64,000 bases of DNA from CAZCPB01 sp044223975. Its GTDB lineage: Bacteria; Planctomycetota; Phycisphaerae; Phycisphaerales; UBA1924. The stretch is from contig JBGALI010000003.1 in NCBI GenBank assembly GCA_044223975.1, positions 248,001 through 312,000 on the forward strand. The letters are read 5' to 3'. Shown piece after piece: positions 21,376 through 31,300 of the stretch; positions within the stretch are counted from its first letter, which is position 1; every line of letters starts with the position of its first letter. A model generated the notes under the pieces. The model saw only the letters and a program-made list of their open reading frames with translations, was not told the DNA's origin and made no database searches. A program made the position numbers and the translations under genes.

Positions 21376-21864
21376 ATGCCCTTGTCGCCCTCGGTCTACC
21401 TCCGTCCGATCCTCCCTCCAGACCTCCCCATCCTCTTCCAATTCCAACTCGACCCCGAATCCAACACCCTCGCCGCCGTCAACCCCCGCGACCTCCCCAC
21501 CTTCAACGCGCTCTGGGCCAAGACCCTCGCCGACCCGACCGCCACCGCGCGGGCCATCATCGCCGATGATGGCCAAGGTGAACCTTGCCTCGTCGGCTCC
21601 ATCGGCTGCTTCAAGCAGGAGGGCACCGACTCGGTCGGCTACCTCATCGCGCGCCCCCACTGGAACAAGGGCTACGCCACCCGCGCCCTCACGCTCCTGC
21701 TCGAAGAGGTCACGATCCGCCCGCTGCACGCGCGCGCCGCCCGCGCCAACGCGCCGTCGATCCGCGTCCTTGAAAAGTGCGGCTTCGTCGTCACGGGATA
21801 CCGGCATTCCCCCGGGACCGATCGCTACCTCGCGTGCGAGGAGGCGGAACTGGTTCTCGCGTAG
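21376..21864 (+). CDS. GNAT-family N-acetyltransferase
   Basis: The product is 162 aa. The RimJ/RimL-type pattern is visible: YLRPILPPDLPILFQFQLDPESN at the start, VGSIGCFKQ then SVGYLIARPHWNKGYATRALTLLLEE (acetyl-CoA loop motif A), and APSIRVLEKCGFVVTGYR. It should transfer acetyl from acetyl-CoA to an unknown amine. The ATG at 21376 is preferred over a longer upstream reading because it gives the family N-terminus and follows a TACGCT box by 5 nt. The next gene starts 33 nt after the stop and has its own promoter-like box. Confidence 0.85.
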   Translation: MPLSPSVYLRPILPPDLPILFQFQLDPESNTLAAVNPRDLPTFNALWAKTLADPTATARAIIADDGQGEPCLVGSIGCFKQEGTDSVGYLIARPHWNKGYATRALTLLLEEVTIRPLHARAARANAPSIRVLEKCGFVVTGYRHSPGTDRYLACEEAELVLA

Positions 21865-21882
21865 GTCGCGATGCCGATCCGC

Positions 21883-21888
21883 TACACT
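21883..21888 (+). promoter_or_regulatory. -10 box (TACACT), leaderless arrangement
   Basis: TACACT ends 8 nt before the kinase ATG at 21897; no SD lies between. Confidence 0.45.
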
Positions 21889-21896
21889 CCGCCCCT

Positions 21897-24617
21897 ATGC
21901 AGCAGACGATCGGGCCATACCGGGTCGAGGGGGAGATCGGCCGCGGGGGGATGGGCGTCGTGTACCGCGCCTTTGACCCGCGCCTCGACCGCAGCGTGGC
22001 CATCAAGGCCCTGCCCGAAGAGCTCGCCTCCGACCCGATGCGCCTGGAGCGGTTCGAGCGTGAGGCACGCACGCTCGCCCAGGTCAGCCACCCCAACATC
22101 GCGGGGATCCACGGCGTCGAAGAGCAAGGCGGCAAGCGCTACCTGGTGCTGGAATTCGTCGACGGCGAAACCCTCGCCGACAAGATCGACCGCGGGCCGA
22201 TGGACGTCGACGAGGCGGTAGAGTTGGCCTGCCAGGTTGCCGCGGGACTCGGCGCGGCTCACGACGCCGGCGTGATCCACCGCGACCTCAAGCCCGCGAA
22301 CATCCGCATCACGCCCGACGGCGTGGCCAAGGTCCTCGACTTCGGGCTCGCCCGCCACGACGAGGGCAAGAGTTCCAGCGGCAGCGGCAACGAACCGACC
22401 ATCACCACGCCCCTGCATCTGTCGCCCACCTCGCCCGGCGCGGTGCTGGGCACCGCCGCGTACATGAGCCCCGAGCAGGCCCGCGGCAGGCGCGTGGACA
22501 AGCGGACCGACATCTGGTCGTTCGGCGTCGTGCTGTTCGAGATGCTCACCGGCTCAAGCCCCTTCGTGGGCGAAACAGCGTCCGACTCGATCGGCGCGGT
22601 GCTGCACAAGGACCCGGACCTCTCCCGCGTTCCGCCGAACATCCGGCACGTCCTCGAACGCTGCCTCGACCGCGACAAGGACAAGAGGTTCCGTGACATC
22701 GGCGACGTTCGGATCGAGCTGCAGGCGGCGCTCAAGAACGAGCACGTGGGGACGGGCGGCGGCACGAGCAAGGTCACGCTGATCGCGGTGGCGCTGGCGG
22801 CAGCACTGATCGCGGGCGCGGCAGGCGTGGCCGCGGGCTGGTTCGGCAAGCCCACCGTTTCGCCCAAGCCCGTGCGGCTGTCGATCGCGGCGCCGAACGG
22901 GAACGCGATCGGAAACCCCTATCTGGCCCCCGACGGTTCGATGGTGCTGTACGCCTCGTGGTCCCTCGAGCCCGGCAGCAAGGCGCTCGGGTACTTACGC
23001 AGGCTCGACGAGTTCGAAGCCGTGCCCATCCCCGCCACGCGCGGCGGACGACAGCCGGCGTTCAGCCCCAGCGGCGCGTGGGTGTCGTACATGTCGCCCG
23101 TGGGGCAGGACAGCTCGGAGTTCCGAATCGTGAAGATGGCGGTGGGCAAGGACCTGCCCCCGGTGCCGATCGCGGTGCTGCCCGACTGGGCGGCGGTCGC
23201 CGGGTACAACTACATCTGGCTCACCGAGGATCGCATGGTGTTCACCGAGGGCCGGACCGGCTCGGTGCGGTTCGTGAGCGCAGGGGACGGAACGATCAGC
23301 GAGTCCGTGAAGCTCGACCTGGGCGGGTACTCGGGGACCTACGAGATGTTGCTCTGCCGCGTGGACAACACGCGAGCATTGTGCAGGCTGTACAAGTACG
23401 GCAGCAACGGGTACCAGCAGGACATCGGGCTCCTGGACGTCGCGGCGGCAAAGGTCACGGTGATCCTGGAAAATTCGGCGGTGGCGCGGGTCGGGCCGGA
23501 CGGGTCGCTTCTGTTCACACGCGGCTCGACGCTCTACGGGGCCACGTTCGACCTCGAGCACCGCAAGGTCGGAACGCCGGTGCAGCTGGTGGCGGGCCTG
23601 CGCTCAATCGGGCCCTACCAGGACGCGGAGTTCGACGTCTCCAGCGAAGGGACGATCGCGTTTCTTCCCGGCGGCGAGCAGGGCTCCAAGCGCCACCTGG
23701 AGTTCCGCCTGCCCGACGGCACGGCCAAGCCCCTGCCGCTGGAGCCGCGCGCCTTCGAGGAGGCGCTCGCGGTGTCGCCGGACGAATCGCGCATGCTGGT
23801 CGTCATCTGCTCGGCCAACAAGCTCTTTGAAATCTGGGGGACCGAGCTGGACACGCCGCGCCTGCGGCGGCTGCGCGGCCTGACGACCTCGGATTTGAAC
23901 TACCCGCAGTTCGCCAAGGACAACGACACGTTCGTGTACATGCGCAGCGAGGGCGGCAAGGTCGGCATGGAAGCGGCCTCGTTCGACGGCCACTTCGAGC
24001 CCTACTGGGTGGTCGAGCCCGTGGAGGGCTTCGTCGCTCCGTGCGCGGTGGACCCGATCCGCAACACCGTGCTGTGCGTGTGGGAGCGTCCGGAGGGGTT
24101 CCGCCTGTACAAGGCGGACCTCAAGAAGGGGAGCCAGCTCACGCCGGTGTTCGCCGACTCGGCGAACCGGGAATCGGGCGACTACTCCCCTGACGGCTCA
24201 ATGTTGGCATACACCAGCGACGAGACCGGACGGCGCGAGGTGTACGTCTGCACGATCCGTGACGACGGCTCCCTGGGCCGGCCTGTAGCGGTCACGACCA
24301 GCGGGGCGGTCGGCATGCGGTGGTCGCGCGCACCTGGCCTCGCGGATGCAAAGGCGACGGAAAAGAAAGAACTCCAGCTCGTGGTGTTCACCGGCAACGG
24401 GCCCGTCTCCTGCGCCATCACGCCGGGAGAGCGGCCGCGCGTCGGCCCGGCCGAGCCCCTCGGGTACGACCGCAAGAACATGGTGGGAAGGGTCGACCAG
24501 CTCTCGGGCGGCCGGAGGTTGCTGATCGTGAGGGGCGAGAACGAATCGCCGGCCACGCACGCCGAGCTGATCCTGAACTGGTACGGGACGGCGAGCAAGA
24601 TGATCCGCGGCAAGTGA
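21897..24617 (+). CDS. Membrane Ser/Thr kinase with beta-propeller-like repeats
   Basis: The product is 906 aa. The kinase domain (about 6-270) has GEIGRGGMGVVYRAFD, VAIKALP, VIHRDLKPANIRI, DFGLAR, GTAAYMSPEQARG and WSFGVVLFEMLTG, all consistent with activity. A membrane helix (TLIAVALAAALIAGAAGVAAGWFG, about 300-323) is followed by a roughly 570-residue region with TolB/WD40-like (PD40) phrases such as GGRQPAFSPSGAWVSYMS and SGDYSPDGSMLAYTSDETGR, typical of a beta-propeller. The outer propeller probably senses or binds a ligand. No operon partner is evident. Confidence 0.9.
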   Translation: MQQTIGPYRVEGEIGRGGMGVVYRAFDPRLDRSVAIKALPEELASDPMRLERFEREARTLAQVSHPNIAGIHGVEEQGGKRYLVLEFVDGETLADKIDRGPMDVDEAVELACQVAAGLGAAHDAGVIHRDLKPANIRITPDGVAKVLDFGLARHDEGKSSSGSGNEPTITTPLHLSPTSPGAVLGTAAYMSPEQARGRRVDKRTDIWSFGVVLFEMLTGSSPFVGETASDSIGAVLHKDPDLSRVPPNIRHVLERCLDRDKDKRFRDIGDVRIELQAALKNEHVGTGGGTSKVTLIAVALAAALIAGAAGVAAGWFGKPTVSPKPVRLSIAAPNGNAIGNPYLAPDGSMVLYASWSLEPGSKALGYLRRLDEFEAVPIPATRGGRQPAFSPSGAWVSYMSPVGQDSSEFRIVKMAVGKDLPPVPIAVLPDWAAVAGYNYIWLTEDRMVFTEGRTGSVRFVSAGDGTISESVKLDLGGYSGTYEMLLCRVDNTRALCRLYKYGSNGYQQDIGLLDVAAAKVTVILENSAVARVGPDGSLLFTRGSTLYGATFDLEHRKVGTPVQLVAGLRSIGPYQDAEFDVSSEGTIAFLPGGEQGSKRHLEFRLPDGTAKPLPLEPRAFEEALAVSPDESRMLVVICSANKLFEIWGTELDTPRLRRLRGLTTSDLNYPQFAKDNDTFVYMRSEGGKVGMEAASFDGHFEPYWVVEPVEGFVAPCAVDPIRNTVLCVWERPEGFRLYKADLKKGSQLTPVFADSANRESGDYSPDGSMLAYTSDETGRREVYVCTIRDDGSLGRPVAVTTSGAVGMRWSRAPGLADAKATEKKELQLVVFTGNGPVSCAITPGERPRVGPAEPLGYDRKNMVGRVDQLSGGRRLLIVRGENESPATHAELILNWYGTASKMIRGK

Positions 24618-24666
24618 CGCGGCGGGCGGCGCCCGTGCGCCGCCCGCGCCGCGGCGCGTACGACTC

Positions 24667-24972
24667 TCATGAACCCAGCGTGTGCGTGCCGTGCGTCATG
24701 GCCGCGCCGGCGCGGAGCGCCGCCGCGAGCAGCGTGGTCTCGGCGAGTTCCTGGTCGGTCGCCCCCGCCTTCCTGGCCTTCTTGGCGTGGATCTCGATGC
24801 AGTACGGGCACTGCGTCGTGAGCGCCACGCCGACGGCGATCAGTTCCTTGTACTTGAGCGGGATCACCCCGCCCTTGACCACCGCCTCGTCGAAGGCCAC
24901 GAACGCCTTGAAAGCCTCCGGGGCAAGGCGGCCCATGGTCTCGAGCTTTGTCAGGTTCTTCATGTCGTACAT
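24667..24972 (-). CDS. AhpD-like/carboxymuconolactone decarboxylase-family protein
   Basis: The product is 101 aa. TQCPYCIEIHAKKARKAGATDQEL carries the CxxCxxxH active site of AhpD-type alkylhydroperoxidases, which use the cysteine pair to reduce peroxides. YKELIAVGVALT and ETTLLAAALRAGAAMTHG are the helical family blocks. Small proteins of this type are typically oligomeric. GGAG lies 8 nt before the ATG at 24972; longer readings are not family-like. It is divergent from the tetR gene across a 165-nt gap holding a four-site repeat array, which suggests the TetR regulator controls it. Confidence 0.88.
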   Translation of the reverse strand: MYDMKNLTKLETMGRLAPEAFKAFVAFDEAVVKGGVIPLKYKELIAVGVALTTQCPYCIEIHAKKARKAGATDQELAETTLLAAALRAGAAMTHGTHTLGS

Positions 24973-25077
24973 TTCATTCTCCGTGGTGAGTGACTCTGCT
25001 CCGGCCGGTCCCGCGGACTTCGCGTGTGACCCGAACCGGCTGTCGAGAAAACATACCTGTGGCTCGCGCGGGGAACA

Positions 25078-25117
25078 GTGCACTCGGCGTGCACCCCCCG
25101 GTACACTCGTGGTACAC
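25078..25117. promoter_or_regulatory. Four-site operator array between ahpD-like and tetR
   Basis: GTGCAC, GTGCAC, GTACAC and GTACAC start at 25078, 25089, 25101 and 25112, spaced 11, 12 and 11 bp, one helical turn each. GTGCACC-CCCC-GGTACAC is also an imperfect inverted repeat. TACACT within the array (25102-25107) could be the tetR -10. Confidence 0.6.
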
Positions 25118-25137
25118 CCCCATTCGAGAGCAGCCCC

Positions 25138-25770
25138 ATGCCCGAAGCGCCCGCCAAATCGGTCACGGAACTCCTGGGCGTCCCCGATCCGCCCACGACC
25201 GGGCGCGAGCGCCTGGTGGCCGCAGCGGTCGAGCTTTTCTACCGGCACGGTTTCGCCGCCGTGGGCATCGACCGTGTGATCGCCGCGGCGGGCGTGACCA
25301 AGACGACGTTTTACAAGCACTTTGAGGGCAAGGACGACCTGATGGTCGCGGCGGTGGTGCGACGCGACGAGTGGGAGTCGCGGGCGTGGGACCGTGCCGT
25401 GCGCAAGATCGCGGGCGACGATCCGGCAAAGCAGCTCCTTGCCATGCTCGACGTGATGGACGTGTGGTTCAACGACCCGGACTTCCGCGGCTGCATGTTC
25501 CTGAACACGGCGGCGGAGTTCCCCAACCCCCACGACCCGGTGCACCAGGCCGCGGCAGCGTACAAGCGCCGGTCGCGCGATCACCGCCGCGACCTGGCCC
25601 GCGCGGCGGGCGCCGAGGCCCACGCGGCCGAAGCCTTCGCGGACTGCTACACCGCGCTGCTCGAAGGGGCGCTGGTGATCCGGCAGACGCAAGGACGCAA
25701 CGACGCGGCGCGCATCATCCGGCCCGCGGTCGAGCAGCTCGTGCGCGCGTACCTGCCGGGCAGAGCCTGA
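25138..25770 (+). CDS. TetR-family transcriptional regulator
   Basis: The product is 210 aa. The N-terminal helix-turn-helix is clear: RERLVAAAVELFYRHGFAAVGIDRVIAAAGVTKTTFYKHFEGKDDLM (about residues 21-68). The C-terminal part (FNDPDFRGCMFLNTAAEFPNPHDPVH) matches the TetR_C class with a conserved Cys, often a stress or redox sensor. Its divergent partner is an AhpD-like peroxidase, so peroxide or electrophile response is a reasonable inference. It probably binds the GTRCAC array in the shared promoter region and represses both genes. Confidence 0.9.
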   Translation: MPEAPAKSVTELLGVPDPPTTGRERLVAAAVELFYRHGFAAVGIDRVIAAAGVTKTTFYKHFEGKDDLMVAAVVRRDEWESRAWDRAVRKIAGDDPAKQLLAMLDVMDVWFNDPDFRGCMFLNTAAEFPNPHDPVHQAAAAYKRRSRDHRRDLARAAGAEAHAAEAFADCYTALLEGALVIRQTQGRNDAARIIRPAVEQLVRAYLPGRA

Positions 25771-25819
25771 GCACACGGCTGGCGGTTGATGCACAGTTCC
25801 ACCGCCCGGTCCGCGCCGG

Positions 25820-27244
25820 CTACTTCTTCATTTCAACCCGCACCTGCTTCCCGTCGCGCTCCACCACGAGCTGCAAGGCCTTGGCGCCGACGAACTCACG
25901 CAGCTTGTCGGGCTCGATGTCCGTCACCTTCGTGCCGTTGAGCGAGACGATCACGTCGTCTTTCCTGAGCCCCGCCTTCTCCGCGATCGAGCCGGGCGCG
26001 ACGTCCCCCACCGCCATGCCGCTCTCGTCGGCGCGGATCGAGAAGCCGTAGCGCGGGCCGTCGGGCGTCGCGGCTGGTTCTTTGCCGGCGGGCGCCGCCG
26101 TTCGATCGGGGCCCGATGCGTCGGGGCCGTGCGGCAGGTCGGCGGCGAGGGTGCGGCGGATCGCCTCGATGGCGGCCGTGCAGATGTCGTCTCCCTCGCC
26201 GGCGTTGGTGGCGACAGCGATCCCGACGTGCTGTTCGGGCCAGACGGCAAAGGCGGCGGTGAACTGGCCATCGCCGCCGAAGTAGGCTTCGCCGGGCTGG
26301 GCCCGGCCGGGCATGTCGGCCGGGCGCAGGGCCGGGAGGCGTTTGAGCGTCTTGTCGGTCAGACCTGCCGCGGGACGACCGGCGGCAAGTTCGGCCTCTG
26401 CCGCCGCGAACTTTGCAAAGTCCGCGATGCTCATGCACAGGCCGCCGGCGGGCTCCATCACGGCAAGGCGCGGGCGGACCTGGCGCACGGGCTCGTAGCC
26501 GTTGGGCCCGGGCTCGTGGCCGCGGATCGAGCCGAGCGGGTCGACGCCGACGACCGCCGAGGTGAGCCCGAGCGGCGTGAAGACTTCGTTGCTGACGAGC
26601 ACATCCCACGGCTTGCCGGTGGACTTCTCGGCCATGGCGGCGACGACGCAGAAGCCGGCGTTGGAGTAGACGAAGCGTGTGCGCGGCGGGGCGGCGGGTT
26701 CCAGGCCAAGGACGTGCGCGGCGAAGCGTGCTCGCTGCTCGGTCGGGGTTCCCGTGCGGTCGAAGACTTCCGGGGTGATGCGGGGACCGATCTGTTCGTA
26801 GGGCTTGATACCGGCTCGGTGAGCGAGAAGGTCGGCGATGGTTACGGGCTTGTACTCAGGTCGCACAGGCACTCCAGCGAAGCTCTCGCCGACCGTGGCG
26901 TCGATCATGAGCTCGCCGCGTTCGTTGAGTCGCGCGATGACCAGGCGCGCCGCGTTCTTACTGCAGGAACCGATCGGGAAGCGATCGCTCGCGGTTGCGG
27001 GATCCGCGGCGCCCGCCGTGCGCACGCCGCACACGCCGACCCCGATGAGCGTGCCGTCGCGGACGATGGCGCCCGCGAGGGCGGGGGCGTGGAACTGGTC
27101 GCGGACGGGTTCGAGGGCGGGGCGGAGGTCGGCGGGATCGCCGGCCGCGAGCGCGGCGGGATTCATGACGCGGAGCACGGCCGCGGCCCACGGGACCGCC
27201 ATGGCGGCGAATGAACGGCTCACGGTCGTTGGCGCTGATTTCAT
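25820..27244 (-). CDS. Beta-lactamase-fold serine hydrolase with C-terminal PDZ domain
   Basis: The product is 474 aa. A signal-like N-terminus (SFAAMAVPWAAAVLRVMNPAALAAG) leads a class C beta-lactamase/D-aminopeptidase domain: FPIGSCSKNAARLV holds the SxxK nucleophile-base pair, FVYSNAGFCVVAAM the YxN motif, and YFGGDGQFTAAFAVWPE the region of the KTG-like strand. A PDZ domain (YGFSIRADESGMAVGDVAPGSIAEKAGLRKDDVIVSLNG) closes the protein, an unusual pairing for this fold. It probably acts on peptides or esters in the periplasm. GGAGC lies 7 nt before the ATG at 27244. Confidence 0.85.
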   Translation of the reverse strand: MKSAPTTVSRSFAAMAVPWAAAVLRVMNPAALAAGDPADLRPALEPVRDQFHAPALAGAIVRDGTLIGVGVCGVRTAGAADPATASDRFPIGSCSKNAARLVIARLNERGELMIDATVGESFAGVPVRPEYKPVTIADLLAHRAGIKPYEQIGPRITPEVFDRTGTPTEQRARFAAHVLGLEPAAPPRTRFVYSNAGFCVVAAMAEKSTGKPWDVLVSNEVFTPLGLTSAVVGVDPLGSIRGHEPGPNGYEPVRQVRPRLAVMEPAGGLCMSIADFAKFAAAEAELAAGRPAAGLTDKTLKRLPALRPADMPGRAQPGEAYFGGDGQFTAAFAVWPEQHVGIAVATNAGEGDDICTAAIEAIRRTLAADLPHGPDASGPDRTAAPAGKEPAATPDGPRYGFSIRADESGMAVGDVAPGSIAEKAGLRKDDVIVSLNGTKVTDIEPDKLREFVGAKALQLVVERDGKQVRVEMKK

Positions 27245-27444
27245 GGGCTCGCTCCGGTTCCGCGCTGGCGCTGCGGTGCATGCTCGGATGCGCCGCACGA
27301 GGGGGCCCGTCGGGCCGGGGAGCCCCATGGTACGAATCGCACTACTTCGCCGCGCGGTGAACCACCGCACGGGCATGCGGTTCCCGCGGAGGAATCCAGA
27401 ACGGCTTCTGCCCGTTAGCCCCGCCGCGGGCCGTTGTGACGGCT

Positions 27445-27450
27445 TAGACT
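27445..27450 (+). promoter_or_regulatory. -10 box of tpiA (TAGACT), leaderless arrangement
   Basis: TAGACT ends 6 nt before the tpiA ATG; the gap is CCCCCC, so no SD is possible. Confidence 0.5.
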
Positions 27451-27456
27451 CCCCCC

Positions 27457-28233
27457 ATGCCCGACCGCAAGCCCTACCTCGGCGCCAACTGGAAGATGAA
27501 CACCAACCGCACCACGTCGGCGGAGCTGACCCGCGGCGTGGTGGACGGGCTGTCGCGCCTGGAGGGCGTGGAGGTCGCGATCTTTCCGCCGTTCCCGTAC
27601 CTGCTGTCGGTGCGGGCGATCCTGCGGGACCGCTCGTCGTCGATCAAGCTGGGGGCGCAGGACGTGTACCACCGGCCGGACGGGGCGTTCACCGGCGAGG
27701 TGTCGGTGGACATGCTCAAGGACTGCGGCGTGTCGGTGGTGATCTGCGGGCACTCCGAGCGCCGGCACGTGATCGGGGAGACCGACGAGTTCATCAACCT
27801 CAAGGTGCGCGCCGTGCTCGACGCGGGGCTGGAGTGCATCCTGTGCGTCGGCGAGACGCTTGACCAGCGCGCGGCCGGACACACCGACCCCGTGAACCAG
27901 CGGCAGCTTCGCACCGGCCTGGCGGATGTGCCCGCCGAGCAGATCGACCGGCTCACCATCGCCTACGAGCCGGTGTGGGCGATCGGCACGGGGAAGACCG
28001 CTTCGCCCCAGGATGCGCAGGATGTTCAGCTCAAACTCCGCAAACTGCTGACCAGCCTGTACGGCGAGGACGCGGCGCGGCGGATCCGCATCATGTACGG
28101 CGGGAGCGTGAAGCCCGACAACGCGGTCGACCTGTTTGCGCAGCCTGACATCGACGGCGGGCTGATCGGCGGGGCATCGCTCAAGGCGGCGGACTTTGTG
28201 GCGATCGTGCGGGCGGCAATACCGCGGGCGTGA
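27457..28233 (+). CDS. tpiA: Triosephosphate isomerase
   Basis: The product is 258 aa. It interconverts dihydroxyacetone phosphate and glyceraldehyde-3-phosphate in glycolysis and gluconeogenesis. All catalytic residues are present: Lys13 in GANWKMN, His99 in ICGHSERR, Glu171 in AYEPVWAIGTGKTA (also loop 6), plus the phosphate-binding IMYGGSVKPDN and GGLIGGASL. Length is normal. The ATG is preceded by a CCCCCC gap and a TAGACT box, so the mRNA is probably leaderless even for this core enzyme. Confidence 0.97.
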   Translation: MPDRKPYLGANWKMNTNRTTSAELTRGVVDGLSRLEGVEVAIFPPFPYLLSVRAILRDRSSSIKLGAQDVYHRPDGAFTGEVSVDMLKDCGVSVVICGHSERRHVIGETDEFINLKVRAVLDAGLECILCVGETLDQRAAGHTDPVNQRQLRTGLADVPAEQIDRLTIAYEPVWAIGTGKTASPQDAQDVQLKLRKLLTSLYGEDAARRIRIMYGGSVKPDNAVDLFAQPDIDGGLIGGASLKAADFVAIVRAAIPRA

Positions 28234-28301
28234 GGAGTGGGCTATGCGCGGGCGGGGGTTTGGGGGGGGTGAGACACGCCCGCAATGCCCGCCTGGAAGA
28301 A

Positions 28302-28345
28302 CCCCCCTGCTTCCGCAGGGGGCTCCACGCGGAGGGGGCTCCACG
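28302..28345 (-). repeat. REP-like hairpin copies downstream of tpiA
   Basis: On the minus strand GTGGAGCC-CCCTGC-GGAA-GCAGGG-GGG (28302-28328) has the same head and GGAA loop as the element in the TPR kinase but a different, still perfectly paired stem. A second GTGGAGCC head lies immediately upstream. It sits between convergent tpiA and the VWA gene and could act as a bidirectional transcript end. Confidence 0.75.
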
Positions 28346-28374
28346 CAGGGGGGACTGCGAGGGGCTCGCTTCGG

Positions 28375-31300
28375 CTACTGCTCGCGCTCGAATCGCTCTC
28401 GGGCTCGCTTCTTGATCGAGGCAAGGTCCGCGGGAGCGGCGGTATCGTCTGGACGGGACGGGGGCTCGGGCGTCGGCGCGGCCGGATCGGTGCGCAGGCC
28501 GGCGAGTCTGGCGGCGCGGCGGCGGTCGCGTGCGGCCCGCGCGAGTTCCGCGGCATCATCTTCGCCGAGCGCGGTGTCTCGGGACGCCGGGGTTTCCATC
28601 TCGGCGCGGGCCCGCAGGCCTTCGAGGGTGCGGGCCGCTCCGCCCGCGCGGCCGCGGACTGCGTCGGTGGCTCGCTCGCCGATCCCGGCGCCGAACTCGG
28701 CGCTGGTGAAGCGGTCCCAGGCAATCCGACGGGTCGCGACATCGAGCAGAAATGTCGCGATGGTCCAGATCAGGAGGAGTCGCCACACGGGGGTCAGCGA
28801 TTCCTGGGCGATCAGGCCGCGGTGATCGAAGACTGCCGCGGCAGATTTTTCAGAGAGATCGAGAACCCGCCCGCCGGTGGTGGCTGCGATCGATTCGACG
28901 AGCCCGCGGTTGGACCGAAGGGTCCGGCTCTCAACGCCGGCGCTCACGCTGACGCCGGCGACGAGGGGCGTTAACCGCTTGTCGCCCTGCGCGGGCTTGA
29001 GGACCGCGACGTACGTGCCGGTGCCGCCGGCGGGAGCGCCGCCCTCGTACACGCCCGGCGCGGTCTGCGCCAGCGCGATCTCGGTGGTGCGCCCGTCGGG
29101 GGCGTAGACGGTGGCAGGGACCGAGAGCGCATCGATGGGCCGACCGTCTTCTTCGCGGGCTTCGAGGGTCAAGCGCAGGCGGCCCGCGTCGTGCTCGAGG
29201 CGGCCGGAGTAGCCGCGGCGCATCGCGGGGCGAGCGATGACGCGCGCGGCCTGGGTCCAGAACTGGCCGTAGCCGGGCCAGTCGATCCATTTGGCGGCCC
29301 ACTTCTGCGTGTCGGAGGTGAACGCGGCGACCTGTCCCAGTTCGACGGGCCAGTGGGCGAGGACGGGCTCGCCCTGGGGCGTGGTCATTGCGAGGGTCAC
29401 GGTCGGCTCCGTGCGCGCCTGCGTCAACGTGAGGCCGCCCAGTTCGGGCGGGCGCGTGAGGCCCGCGGTCAGGGGCGAGTTCACCGGCTGGATCACCGGT
29501 TCGAACGGCACCTCGCGGACCATCGGCGAGCGCACCACCCGGACCGCGCCCAAGAACACCCGCGGCAGAATGTTGGGGTCGTAGACCTGGTAGTACACGC
29601 CCTTGCCCGATTCGGCGATTCGTTCCATGGACTCCAGGTCCGACGCGTCGCCGATGGCGATGGTGGAGACCTTGATGCCGTCGGTGTTCATCGCGGCGGC
29701 CATGGGCGCGAGCGCGGGCTCGTTCTGCGATCGCCCGTCCGACAGCACGATCACGTGCTTCACCTTGGCGTCGACGCGCCGGAGCATGTCGTGGGCCTGC
29801 TCGAGCGCGGGCATCATGTTGGTGCCGCCGCCGGGGCCGATGGCGCGGACCAGGTCGGATGAAGACCCGGGGTCGGCGTTGGGGCCCAGGGGCACGACCA
29901 CGTCCGCGTCGTTGTTGAACGAGACGACGCCGACCAGATCGGTGGCGTCGAGCGAGCGGATGGCGAGCGCCACGGCCTCGTCGGCGATTTCCTGCTGCGT
30001 GCGGAGCGAGCCCGAAACGCTCCGTCCCATGGAGCCGGAGTTGTCGATGATGAAGACGATCGCGGTCTCCGGCTTGACGAGGCGAGCCGGAAGATCGAGG
30101 CGCACGGGCAGGATCGCTTCGACGGGCGTGCCGCGCCAGCCTCCGGCGCCGAAGCTGGCCGGCCCGCCGGTCATGATGAACCCGCCGCCCAGATCGCGGA
30201 CGTGCGCGACGAGTGCCTCCTGCGTCTGGCGCGGGACGGCGTCGCTGGGAACATTCTGGAAGATGACCAGGTCGTATTCCTGGAGCGCGAGCAGGTCGGC
30301 GGGCATGGCGCCGGGCGCGACCACGGTGACGCCGATCCCGGCGCGGCGGAGCGTGCTCGCGAGGGTTGAGGCAGCGCCGTTCTCGGGCCCCTTGCCCTCG
30401 CCCTCACCGTCGACGATGAGCACCGAGCCGCGCCCGGGCGTGAGCGTGAACGCCTCGCCCGCGTTGTTGTCGGCGAGCGTGTCACCGACGGGGCCGGCGG
30501 GTCCGGCGTCGGGTTCGAAGACGGCGCGGAAGCGGTGGATGCGCTCGGGCCCGAGTTGAATCTCGATCTGCTCGACGGTTCGGCCCGCGTGCAGCGTGAC
30601 GCGCCGAGTGGTGCCGGGCTCGGCGCCGTTGGCGTCGACGGGCTGGTCGTTGTCGAGCAGGCGCAGGGTGCCCGACGCGTCGCCGGTCGAGCTCAGGATC
30701 ACGCGCACGGTGAGGGGCGCCTCGGCGGTGGAGCGGGCCGGCGCATCCACCGATTCGACGATGACCTCGGTGGCGATCTGGTAGTCGAGCGGGACGACGT
30801 CGACGGGCACGGCGCGGCGCGCGGCGGCAGAACCGCCCGAGGCCAGCCCGCGAGCCGAGTCGATAGCATCGCCGGAGGTCTGGTTGCCGTCAGTGAAGAG
30901 GAGGATGCGCCCGGCGCCGTCGGGGGGCAGGACGCCGGCGCCCATCGCCAGGCCGTTGCCGATGTCGGTTCCCTCCTGCATGCGCAGGTCGAGCGATCGT
31001 TCGGCGACGTCGCCGCGCCCGGGCGACGCGAGCACCGCCGCACGCCCGTCGAAGACGACGGTTCCCATCACGTCGTCGGGGCCGCGCCCTTTCTGGGCCC
31101 GGGCCAGGAACGATTTCACGGCGTCGAGCGTCGGCCCGGCGTCGCTCCGCACGAACCGGCGGACCGAGTCTGAGACGTCGACCACCGCGACCACCGCGAG
31201 CTTGTCCGAGCGGCGCACCGTGCTCAGCCCCGCGGCAACCACGATCAGCAGCCCGATCAGGGCCGCGCGCAGCAGGATCGCCGACCACACGCGCCCGCGG

